From Streptomyces sp. NBC_01669 (lineage in GTDB: Bacteria; Actinomycetota; Actinomycetes; Streptomycetales; Streptomycetaceae): a stretch of 64,000 nt of DNA. The notes beneath the pieces were generated by a model. That model was not told the DNA's origin and did not search any database. It was given only the letters and a program-made list of their open reading frames with translations. Positions 14,967-23,221 of this stretch are shown piece after piece (the stretch's first letter is position 1; every line of letters begins with the position of its first letter). The position numbers and the translations under genes are program-made. Where the stretch lies: contig NZ_JAPEQG010000003.1 in assembly GCF_026339735.1 (NCBI RefSeq), positions 1 to 64,000 on the forward strand, given 5' to 3'.

Positions 14967-15509
14967 ATGACGGACTACACCCGCAGCGAGATACACCTTT
15001 GCGTCAACGGTCAGTCGCACCGTTTGAACGTCGACAATCGCAGGACACTGCTCGACGCGCTCCGTGAGGACACGGGCCGCACAGGGCCGAAAAAGGGCTG
15101 CGATCGGGGTCAGTGCGGCGCCTGCACAGTGCTGCTGGACGGCCGGCGCGTGGTGTCCTGCTTGACGCTGGCGGTCGCCGCCGACGGCTCGGACGTCACG
15201 ACGATCGAGGGCCTCGCACCCGATGGTGAACTGCACCCGCTGCAGCAGGCGTTCGTGCAGCTCGACGGTTTCCAGTGCGGGTACTGCACACCCGGGCAGC
15301 TGTGCTCCGCGGTCGGGATGCTGGCCGAACACGCGGCGGGCTGGCCCAGCGCAGTCACCACCGACGTCTCAGCCGAGGGACCGGCGCCAGAGTTGGACGC
15401 CGAGGAGGTGCGCGAGCGCCTGAGCGGCAACCTGTGCCGCTGCGGCGCCTACCCGTCGATCGTGCGCGCCGTGCTGGAGACGGCGTCCCGCGCGGAGGTG
15501 ACAGGGTGA
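14967..15509 (+). CDS. [2Fe-2S] subunit of a molybdenum aldehyde oxidoreductase (PaoA-like)
   Basis: The 180-residue subunit carries two [2Fe-2S] clusters. The plant-type ferredoxin ligands are C45, C50, C53 and C65 (GCDRGQCGACT and SCLTL). The second cluster is bound by C104/C107 (FQCGYCTPG) and C157/C159 (NLCRCG). It passes electrons between the molybdenum site and FAD. E. coli PaoA is exported by Tat, but this protein starts MTDYTRSEIHLCVNG with no leader, so the complex should be cytoplasmic. GGAAGGAGGAG lies before ATG 14967. Its TGA overlaps the GTG of the FAD subunit gene. Confidence 0.92.
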   Translation: MTDYTRSEIHLCVNGQSHRLNVDNRRTLLDALREDTGRTGPKKGCDRGQCGACTVLLDGRRVVSCLTLAVAADGSDVTTIEGLAPDGELHPLQQAFVQLDGFQCGYCTPGQLCSAVGMLAEHAAGWPSAVTTDVSAEGPAPELDAEEVRERLSGNLCRCGAYPSIVRAVLETASRAEVTG

Positions 15510-16492
15510 AGGAGTTCAGCTACCAGCGGCCCGGGCAGGTCCGTGAAGCGCTCGCCCTGGCCGCCGACGACGGCGCCCGGTTTCTCGGCGGTGGAACCAA
15601 TCTCGTCGATCTGATGAAGGATGGCATCGAGACGCCCACCCGGCTGGTGGATGTGCGCGGCCTGCCGCTGGACGGAGTCCGCGACGCACCCGACGGAGGA
15701 CTCGTCATCGGCGCGACGACGACCAACAGCGACGCGGCCGCCCACCCCGAGGTGCGCCGCCGGTACCCGGCGCTCAGCCAGGCCGTGCTGGCGGGCGCGT
15801 CGGGGCAGCTGCGCAACATGGCCACGGTGGGCGGCAACCTGCTGCAGCGGACCCGGTGTGGCTACTTCGCAGACCGCTCCCAGCCGTGCAACAAGCGCAG
15901 CCCCGGCAGCGGCTGTTCCGCGATCGCCGGAGAGCACCACAACCACGCGATTCTCGGCTGGTCCGACCACTGTGTGGCTACCCATCCCTCGGACATGACC
16001 GTGGCCCTGATCGCGTTCGACGCGGTCGTGCACTACGAGACTCTGGACGGGACCCACGAGATCCCGCTGTCCGAGTTCTATCCGCCGGTCGGCGAGACCC
16101 CGCAACGGGAAACCATGCTCCCCTCGGGTGCCCTGATCACCGCGGTCACCCTGCCGGGCGCCGCTGCAAGCCCGCGATCGCGCTACCGGAAGGTCCGCGA
16201 GCGCGCGTCCTACGCCTTCGCGAACGTGTCCGTCGCAGCCGCGCTGGACGTCAACGAGGGTGTCGTGCAAGGTGCCCGGATCGCTCTCGGCGGGCTCGCC
16301 TCACGGCCGTTGCGCGCTCACGCCGCCGAGTCCGCTCTGCGGGGCGCCCCCGCCACAGCCGACCGCTTCGGTGTCGCCGCCGATGCGGAGCTGTCCGCCG
16401 CGCGGCCGCTGCGCGACAACGCCTACAAGGTGACGCTGGCCCGCAACCTCATCGTGGCCGTCCTGACCGAGCTCGCCCACCCGGCCGAGTGA
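15506..16492 (+). CDS. FAD subunit of a molybdenum aldehyde oxidoreductase (PaoB-like)
   Basis: The 328-residue subunit belongs to the CO-dehydrogenase/xanthine-dehydrogenase flavoprotein family: RFLGGGTNLVDLMK and MATVGGNLLQRT bind FAD. It also has the insert that distinguishes PaoB, with C118, C128, C137 and C156 (RTRCGYFADR, CNKRSPGSGCSA, SDHCVATHPSDM), which in E. coli binds a [4Fe-4S] cluster. That marks the complex as aldehyde oxidoreductase rather than plain xanthine dehydrogenase. GTG 15506 overlaps the previous stop as GTGA, so translation is coupled. The next gene starts 39 bases after the stop. Confidence 0.92.
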   Translation: MKEFSYQRPGQVREALALAADDGARFLGGGTNLVDLMKDGIETPTRLVDVRGLPLDGVRDAPDGGLVIGATTTNSDAAAHPEVRRRYPALSQAVLAGASGQLRNMATVGGNLLQRTRCGYFADRSQPCNKRSPGSGCSAIAGEHHNHAILGWSDHCVATHPSDMTVALIAFDAVVHYETLDGTHEIPLSEFYPPVGETPQRETMLPSGALITAVTLPGAAASPRSRYRKVRERASYAFANVSVAAALDVNEGVVQGARIALGGLASRPLRAHAAESALRGAPATADRFGVAADAELSAARPLRDNAYKVTLARNLIVAVLTELAHPAE

Positions 16493-16530
16493 AGAATCGC
16501 TCCCGTCACGCCCCTGAAGGAGATCAACCC

Positions 16531-18723
16531 ATGGCCGCCTCCTCGACCAGTCCATCCCCGGCCACAGCCGGACACCACGCCCCCCGGCCGAACACTGCCG
16601 GGACCACCGCGCCGTCGGCCCGCATGAGTGAACCGCCACTGGGAGCCATCGGCATGGCACGGCCCCGGGTGGAAGGTACGGCCAAGGTCACCGGCGCGGT
16701 GCGCTACGCCGCAGACGAGCCGATGAGCGAGCTGGCGCACGGCTGGGTCGTCACGTCCACGGTGACCCGCGGACGTATCCGCGACATCGACACCTCCGCC
16801 ACGCTTGCCATGCCGGGCGTGCTGGGCGTGCTCGACCACAGCAACGCACCCCGGCTCAACCTGGATGCAGGATCGTTCTTCGGGCCCGACGGCGGCATGC
16901 ACCTACTGCAGAATGATGAGATCCCTCACTCCGGTCGGCCGATTGCGCTGGTGGTAGCGGAGACGGCGGAGCAGGCCCGGTCGGCGGCCATGGCGCTGCG
17001 GGTGACATATGACAAGGAACCGTACGATGTGGACTTCTCACTCGAGCACCCGGCCGCCCGGCCGGCGACGGCGTTCTTCGGCGAAGACGCCACCGTCGGT
17101 GACGTGGAGATGGAGATGGCCGCGAGTACGGTGGTCGTCGACGAGCGCTACGTCACCCCCGAGGCGCACGGCGCCGCCATGGAGCCGCACTCCGCGACCG
17201 TCTGGTGGGAAGACGAGCGCCTGCAGGTCATCGACTCCAACCAGGGGCCCTTCCTGGTCGCCATGACGGTGGCCACGCTGTTCCGCCTCGACCCGAAGCA
17301 GGTGCGCGTCAGGTCTCCGCACGTCGGAGGCGGCTTCGGGTCCAAATCGGGGGGCTGCGGCCCTCAACTGGTCCTGGCGGTGATGGCCGCGACGATGTTC
17401 AACCGCGCCGTGCGCGTCACCCTGACCCGGAGTCAGGTGTTTCAGACAGTCTCGATGCGGCCGGCGACCGACCAGCGCGTGCGGATCGGGGCCGATGCCT
17501 ACGGCCGGCTGCGCGCCATCGATCACACAGCGGCCTTCGAAGTCTCGAATCTCGCGGATTACCTCGAGAACTGCACCGAGCTCTCCAACACGCTCTATGC
17601 GGCACAGGCGATCCGCACCCGGCGCACCGCAGTGCCTGTCGACATCCTGCCGCCGTACTCGGTGCGCGGGCCCGGCGCGACACCCGGCTCGTTCGCGCTT
17701 GAATCCGCCATGGACGAGGTGGCGGAGCGGTTGCGCATGGACCCCCTCGAGCTTCGGCTGCGCAACGAGCCCCGCGTCGGCCCTGTGTCCGGCCTGCCGT
17801 TCAGCCGCCGTAACCTCGTCACCTGCCTGAGAGAGGGCGCTCGCCGGTTCGGCTGGGCCACACGCGACTGCCAGCCGCGGACGCGCAGCGACGGACACCT
17901 GCTCGTCGGAACCGGGATGGCGGCTACGTCCTTCTCCGCGGGGGCACTGCCCTCGACGGCGTCGATCACCGCCGAGGCGGGCGGGGACTTCACCGTGGCC
18001 ATCGGCGCCAGCGACATCGGCACGGGCGCACGCACCGCGTTGACCGCGGTGGCGGCCGAGGCGCTGCGGGTAGATCCCGAACGGATACGGCTGCTGATCG
18101 CGGACAGCGACCTCGGTCCCGCATGGAGCGCCGGCGGATCCCGGGGCACGACGTCCTGGTCCTGGGCGATCACCGGGGCTGCGGCAAAGCTGCGCTCGCA
18201 GCCGGCAGGCGCCACGCTGCCGCTGACCGTCTCGTTCGACACCACCGAGTCGCTCGGTGCGCTGCCCCCCATGGAACGGCATTCCTACAGTGCCGTGTTC
18301 TGCGAAGTAGCCGTCGATCCGGCGACCGGCGAGGTGCGTGTACGGCGGCTGTTGGGCACGTTCGCCGTGGGCCGCGTGATCAACCCGCTGCTCGCACGCA
18401 GTCAGCTCGTCGGGGGCATGATCATGGGGTTGTCGATGGCCCTGCACGAAGAAGGCGTCCGGGATCCGGCCACCGGCCGCCACGTCAACGGGGACTTCGC
18501 CGACTACCACATCGCCGCACACGCCGACATCCCCGACATCGAAGCCGACTTCGTACCCGACTACGAACCGGGCGACCCCTCCGGCATCAAGGGAGTCGGC
18601 GAAATCGGCACCGTCGGCACCGCCGCCGCGATCGCGAACGCCGTCTGGCACGCCACCGGCCGCCGCCACCGGACCCTGCCCATCCGTCCGGACCGAGTGC
18701 TTGAGGAACCGCCTCCGCAGTGA
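16531..18723 (+). CDS. Molybdopterin-binding catalytic subunit of an aldehyde oxidoreductase (PaoC-like)
   Basis: The 730-residue catalytic subunit follows the xanthine-oxidase fold: an a/b hammerhead domain (RVEGTAKVTGAVRYAADEPM), SPHVGGGFGSKSG, PYSVRGPGATPGSFALESAM and the C-terminal GIKGVGEIGTVGTAAAIANA. The catalytic base is E691 within GVGE, matching Glu692 of E. coli PaoC. It oxidises aldehydes to acids using water. A 30-residue Ser/Thr/Ala/Pro-rich extension precedes the conserved part and is not a recognisable export signal. A GAAGGAG site stands 9 bases before ATG 16531. It is the third gene of a four-gene operon. Confidence 0.93.
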   Translation: MAASSTSPSPATAGHHAPRPNTAGTTAPSARMSEPPLGAIGMARPRVEGTAKVTGAVRYAADEPMSELAHGWVVTSTVTRGRIRDIDTSATLAMPGVLGVLDHSNAPRLNLDAGSFFGPDGGMHLLQNDEIPHSGRPIALVVAETAEQARSAAMALRVTYDKEPYDVDFSLEHPAARPATAFFGEDATVGDVEMEMAASTVVVDERYVTPEAHGAAMEPHSATVWWEDERLQVIDSNQGPFLVAMTVATLFRLDPKQVRVRSPHVGGGFGSKSGGCGPQLVLAVMAATMFNRAVRVTLTRSQVFQTVSMRPATDQRVRIGADAYGRLRAIDHTAAFEVSNLADYLENCTELSNTLYAAQAIRTRRTAVPVDILPPYSVRGPGATPGSFALESAMDEVAERLRMDPLELRLRNEPRVGPVSGLPFSRRNLVTCLREGARRFGWATRDCQPRTRSDGHLLVGTGMAATSFSAGALPSTASITAEAGGDFTVAIGASDIGTGARTALTAVAAEALRVDPERIRLLIADSDLGPAWSAGGSRGTTSWSWAITGAAAKLRSQPAGATLPLTVSFDTTESLGALPPMERHSYSAVFCEVAVDPATGEVRVRRLLGTFAVGRVINPLLARSQLVGGMIMGLSMALHEEGVRDPATGRHVNGDFADYHIAAHADIPDIEADFVPDYEPGDPSGIKGVGEIGTVGTAAAIANAVWHATGRRHRTLPIRPDRVLEEPPPQ

Positions 18724-18794
18724 GCGTCCGCAAGAACGGGCTCCCGGACCGCTGCCGTCACCGCCCCGGCACGAGGCCTGAACAGGAGGAACGC

Positions 18795-19778
18795 GTGCTA
18801 CGCGAAGTATGGCCCTTCGTCGACGCCCACCGTCGGGCGGGCCGACCCGTCGTGCTGGCCCGGCTGGTGGGCCGGGACGGCCCCGGATCACGACCGCTCG
18901 GCGCCACCATGGCCGCCGCCGAGGACGGCACGTGGCGCGGCTCACTGTCAGGCGGCTGCGTCGAGGGCATCGTCCTGGACACGGCCCGCGCCGTGCTCGC
19001 AGGGGCCGCGCCGCATGTGACCGCGGTATCGCCCGGGGAAGACCTCCTGCCCTGGGAGAACATTCCCGTCTGCGCCGGCGAGCTGCGCGTCCTCATCACG
19101 CCCGCGCCGCCCAAGCAGGTGCACACCGCCATCACCACGGCCCTGGCCGAGGACCGTCCGCTCACCGTGCGGGTCGGGCTGAGGCCACCCCACCGCTGGT
19201 CGACGGCAGCCACTTCCGGCCAACTGCCCGACATGGGACCCGCGTTCACCGAGGAACTGACGGCTCGGCCGCGGCTGCTCCTGGTAGGCGCGACAGATCT
19301 CGCCGCAGTCCTGGCCACCCTGGCCGGGACCTTGCACCGCAAGATTGTCGTCCTCGACCCCCGGCCCGGGCATGTCGCCTCCGGGGCCTTCACAGGCACC
19401 GCCGACGTCGTCCGTGCCTGGCCCGACGAGTGGATCGCCCGGCATCCGCTCGGCGTACGCGACGCGGTCGTCACACTCAGCCATGACCCGCGCATCGACG
19501 ACCGCGCTCTTCGCGCCGCTCTGGCAGGCCCCGCCGGGTACGTCGCCGCGCTCGGCAGCAGGGCCACCCACGAGCAACGCCTGCGGCGCTTGGCCGACAC
19601 GCCCGGACTGGACCGGCTGACCGGCCCGGCGGGCCTCGATCTCGGCGGAGCGTCGCTTGCCGAGAGCGCCCTGTCGATCCTCGCCGAGCTCGTCGCGGTG
19701 GACAATGGCCGCGGCGGGCGTCGCCTGCGCAACGGCGATCTGCCCATCCGGGCCACGACGGCAGCAGCGCACACCTAG
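18795..19778 (+). CDS. XdhC/CoxI-family molybdenum cofactor insertion chaperone (PaoD-like)
   Basis: The 327-residue protein has the XdhC N-terminal domain (VVLARLVGRDGPGSRPLGA, GSLSGGCVEG) and the C-terminal Rossmann part with AALGSRATHEQRLRRL and GLDLGGASLAESALSI. Such proteins bind the molybdenum cofactor, help sulfurate it and load it into the partner oxidoreductase; PaoD does this for PaoABC. GTG 18795 is chosen because AGGAGGA lies just before it; an upstream GTG at 18720 that overlaps the previous stop lacks a site. The TAG stop sits exactly against the end of the IS701 element, so the native C-terminus may have been altered by the insertion. Confidence 0.88.
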   Translation: MLREVWPFVDAHRRAGRPVVLARLVGRDGPGSRPLGATMAAAEDGTWRGSLSGGCVEGIVLDTARAVLAGAAPHVTAVSPGEDLLPWENIPVCAGELRVLITPAPPKQVHTAITTALAEDRPLTVRVGLRPPHRWSTAATSGQLPDMGPAFTEELTARPRLLLVGATDLAAVLATLAGTLHRKIVVLDPRPGHVASGAFTGTADVVRAWPDEWIARHPLGVRDAVVTLSHDPRIDDRALRAALAGPAGYVAALGSRATHEQRLRRLADTPGLDRLTGPAGLDLGGASLAESALSILAELVAVDNGRGGRRLRNGDLPIRATTAAAHT

Positions 19779-19904
19779 TACTCCAGCCGGACTTCTTCAT
19801 TAGCGCTGGTCAACGGCTTGGGCGTGGAGAGTGTAGCGGGCTGGAATGGGGTGGGGCGGTCTTTGCCGGGCCGTCCCACGAACGTGTGGCCGCGCTGCTT
19901 GTAG
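19779..19904. repeat. Left 126-bp terminal inverted repeat of the IS701 element
   Basis: Identical by eye to the reverse complement of 22958-23083 over 126 bases, ending at GCTTGTAG. IS701 elements normally have inverted repeats of only a few tens of bases. In the left copy the repeat also encodes the end of the transposase frame, so the right copy may be an inverted duplication of that end. Confidence 0.85.
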
Positions 19905-20816
19905 TGGCAGCGGCGGGCGCGTGCTTGGTGGCGGCGACGCCAGTTGGACCACGTCATCGCGTGGTCGCGGTCTGGAGCACGGCGGTGGGGTCCAACTGCC
20001 AGCAGACGTCGAATCTCAGCCGGTGTGAGGTCCACGAGGTCGGGTGTGTCCCGCTCGCTGCCCCCTTTTGTCGTTCCTGGGCGGCCAGGACGGCGAGGAA
20101 AGCATGCGCGAGCATGGCGAGTGTGATGTGCCGGTACCAGCCCACGTAGCGGCGGACTTCGTACTGGTCCAGGCCGCATTCGTTCTTCGCGCTCTGGAAG
20201 CATTCCTCGACCTTCCAGCGGCAGCCGGCGATGCGTACAAGGTCGGCGACGGTGGCTTCCAGGGGTGCGCTGGCGAGGTAGTAGGCGATCTCGTCGGGTC
20301 TGGCGATGCTGCGGCGGGCCAGCATCCAGCGCTGCCGGGTGGGCTCGTCGCCGTCGAACTCCCACACGGCCGGCAGGCGGGCTGCGGCCCAGTCGTAGAA
20401 ACGCTCGCCCTTCGCGCCACTTCCTGCGGACAGCCGCTGCCAGGCTTCGGGCGGGGCCTGGCCGATGAGGTGGTCGATGCGCGGGCCGTGGACCTGCTGG
20501 GACTTCGGGACGGCCACGACGTAGGAAAGCTGGTGGCCTTCGAGGAAGCGGCGGAAGTGGGAGTCCTGGCCGTAGGCGGAGTCCGCGGTGATCCAGCCGA
20601 TGGGCAGGGGTGAGGTGAGGGCCCGCAGGATTATGGCCCTCGCCAGTTCGCCCTTGGTGGCGAAGGCGCGGTCGTCGGGGACCCGGGCGGCCCGGCAGCG
20701 TTCGCGGTCGTCGGTCCAGGACTTGGGCAGGTAGAGCTCGCGGTCGACCAGGGTGTGACCGCGGGTGGTGGCGTAGGCGGCGAAGACCCCGATCTGGCAG
20801 TTCTCGGTGCGGCCTG
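19860..20816 (-). pseudogene. C-terminal two thirds of an IS701 transposase
   Basis: Reads RTENCQIGVFAAYATTRGHT, WITADSAYGQDSHFRRFLEG, GCRWKVEECFQSAKNECGLD and YVGWYRHITLAMLAHAFLAV, all typical of IS701. Near 20060 the frame shifts; the natural tail TPDLVDLTPAEIRRLLAV and NWRRRHQARARRCHYKQR is in another frame. With the inserted element at the other end, this transposase is doubly inactivated. Confidence 0.85.
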
Positions 20817-22563
20817 GGGCTTGCAATTGAATAACTGTCAGATTTGATCTGAAGCATCGTCATCGTCAGGATGCCGGTGGGAGGCTGTGGCATGGCTACG
20901 CATCCGCAACCCCGTACAGCGGCCGAAGCCCTGCAGACAAAGTTCGACCAGATCCTGCCGCACCTTGATGAGCGCCGACGTCGGCTCTATCTGGCCAGCG
21001 AGGCCACCGCGATCGCCCACGGCGGCATCACTCTGGTGGCGGCGGCCTCCGGTGCCAGCACCGCCACCATCGCACGCGGCATCGCAGAGCTGGCCGGGCA
21101 GCCTGCACCGACCCGTCGGATCCGGGTCCCGGGAGGCAGCCGCAAGCCTTTGACGGCCACCGATTCCGGTCTACGGCCGGCACTCGAGGCGTTGATCGAG
21201 CCGCACACTCGCGGCGATCCCGTCTCCCCGCTGCGCTGGACCACGCTGTCGCTTCGCGCCTTGGCATCGTCCTTGACCGACCAGGGCCACCCGGTCAGCG
21301 CCACGACCGTCGGGCACCTGCTGCACACCCTGGGCTACAGCCTGCAGGGCACCGCGAAGACCCACGAGGGCGTCGGCCATCCGGACCGCGACGCCCAGTT
21401 CGCCCACCTGAACCGCACCGCCGCCGCCTTCCTCAACGACAACCAGCCGGTGATCAGTATCGACACCAAGGCCAAAGAGTGGCTCGGCGACCGCGACCGG
21501 CCCGGCCGCACCTGGCGACCGAGCGGAAACCCGATCAAAGTGGACTGCCACACCTTCATCACCAGCGACCAGCCGGTAGTCATCCCCTTCGGGATCTACG
21601 ACATCGCCCACAACAGCGGCTGGGTCAACGTCGGAACCGACCATGACACCTCCGAGTTCGCGGTGGAGTCCATCCGCCGCTGGTGGCAGCACCGCGGACA
21701 AGCTGACCACCCGGACGCCACCCGGCTGCTGATCACCGCCGACTCCGGCGGCTCCAACGATCCCCGCCGCTGGACATGGAAGAAGCGCCTGCACGCCTTC
21801 GCGCAGGAGAGTGGGCTCGAGATCACGGTCTGCCACTTCCCACCTGGCACATCGGATGTTCTGCCACATCACCGCGAACTGGCGAGGACGGCCGCTGACC
21901 AGCTACGAGGTCGCCCTCGAGACCATCGCCGCAACGACCACCACGACCGGGCTTTCGATCGGGGCCGAACTCGACACCGGTAGCTACCACCTTGGCACGA
22001 CCGTCACGCCCGCCGAGTTCCACGCTCTGCCGATCACACCGAGCACGTTCCACGGCGACTGGAACTACACCCTCGCACCTGCCCCGCCCAAGCCTCCCGA
22101 GGCGCCACGGACTCGTCGCCGGATCGACCCGGCCCTGACCGAACTGCTCACCGACCCGGCCCTGACGGGCATGGTCCGCTCCGACTTCGACCACTTGGTG
22201 GCGGTCTCGGAGCCGTACTGGGACGCCTTGGCCGAGGCCGCATTCCAACGACGCTTTCACCGTCCGCGCAGCTATCTCCACCCGCAGACCAGCAGCCTGG
22301 ACCACTACCACCGACTGCTGACAGCGTTGTTACGCCGCCGCAGATCAGCGACCAGTACGCTCCTGGCCCACTTGCTGGGCGTCACCCGCACCAACCTGTC
22401 CAATCAGTTCCAGGACGGGCACCGTATCCTGGACCTGCACAAAATCAACGTCATGCCATTGCCCGGAGCGCCCGCCCGCACCCTGGAGCAGCTGAAGGCC
22501 CGTGGGACGCCTATCGAAAGACCCCCCGCAGATCAAATCTGACAGTTATTCAATTACAAGCCC
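20817..22563 (+). mobile_element. ISAzo13-like element inserted in the IS701 element
   Basis: About 1.75 kb, bounded by inverted repeats of about 35 bases that begin GGGCTTG, have one variable base, and continue AATTGAATAACTGTCAG. A CTG triplet repeats on both sides as a 3-bp target duplication (20814-20816 and 22564-22566). The ends are AT-rich compared with the surroundings. Confidence 0.82.
20892..22542 (+). pseudogene. ISAzo13-family transposase with an internal deletion
   Basis: The first part reads AEALQTKFDQILPHLDERRR, VISIDTKAKEWLGDRDRPGR, LLITADSGGSNDPRRWTWKK and ends at VCHFPPGTS near 21850. The rest is in another frame and reads HRMFCHITANWRGRPLTSYE and then TTTTGLSIGAELDTGSY. The motif KWN-x-IEHR that normally joins these and holds the catalytic Glu region is missing, consistent with a deletion of roughly 17-20 bases. 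The transposase is therefore dead. Confidence 0.85.
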
Positions 22564-22566
22564 CTG

Positions 22567-22930
22567 CGGTGCCGGAATACTGGCGCTGGACACCGGCGGA
22601 GGTGGTGCCCTTCTTCACGAAGCCGGTGTCGTCGATGATCAGCACGCCGTTGTCCGCCCCAAGATGCTCGGCGATGTAGGCGTGCAGGTCGTCGCGGACC
22701 TCGTCGGCCTCCCAGCGGCTCCGGGACAGGAGGTGCTGCAGCCCATCAGGGGTAGCGTGGCCGGCGTATTCGGCGAGCTGCCACCCGTTCTTGCGGCCCA
22801 CCGGACCAAGGATCCCACGGACGTAGTCGCGCATCCGGCGCCGGGGCTCCACCCGGGCGAAACGGCCCCCGATCCGCAAGAGCAGTTCGCCAAGTCCCTC
22901 TTCCCACAGATTCGTTGGTGCATCGTTCAT
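22567..22930 (-). pseudogene. N-terminal third of the split IS701 transposase
   Basis: Starts MNDAPTNLWEEGLGELLLRI and contains the first catalytic motif VLIIDDTGFVKKGTTSAGVQ, ending at RQYSGTAG where the inner element is inserted. It joins in frame with the fragment ending at 20816. Confidence 0.85.
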
Positions 22931-22957
22931 GCGGGCGCACTGCCCGGAACGTCGCCC

Positions 22958-23083
22958 CTACAAGCAGCGCGGCCACACGTTCGTGGGACGGCCCGGCAAA
23001 GACCGCCCCACCCCATTCCAGCCCGCTACACTCTCCACGCCCAAGCCGTTGACCAGCGCTAATGAAGAAGTCCGGCTGGAGTA
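22958..23083. repeat. Right 126-bp terminal inverted repeat of the IS701 element
   Basis: Reverse complement of 19779-19904 with no mismatch seen. It lies upstream of the transposase start on the minus strand, so it also holds whatever promoter the element has. Confidence 0.85.
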
Positions 23084-23221
23084 ACGTCGATCCGTTGCCG
23101 GTGGCGGTAACGCCTGCACGTACATTCTTCGCGTAACGGCTGGAGCCAGGTGGATTCCCCCGATTAGGCTAACGCCACTTTCCAGCAGGCACCGGGGCCT
23201 GCCGCGAAGAAAGGGGGCACG

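Larger units (their letters stand above)
19779..23083 (-). mobile_element. IS701-family element interrupted by an ISAzo13-like element
   Basis: The outer element runs between perfect 126-bp inverted repeats beginning TACTCCAGCCGG. Its transposase gene is on the minus strand and is split by the inner element at 20817-22563; joining the halves restores QRQYSGTAG-RTENCQIGVF. The outer element without the insert is about 1.56 kb. No clear target duplication is visible at the outer ends (CCTAG on the left, ACGTC on the right), so one flank may have been rearranged. Confidence 0.85.

Noticed and set aside
14967..18723. Carbon monoxide dehydrogenase (CoxSML)
   Set aside because: The FAD subunit has the four-Cys [4Fe-4S] insert of PaoB and the catalytic subunit lacks the CoxL active-site motif; gene order is S-M-L as in Pao.
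17038..18945. 635-residue minus-strand open frame
   Set aside because: Shadow of the molybdopterin-binding subunit gene, whose conserved motifs are intact on the plus strand.
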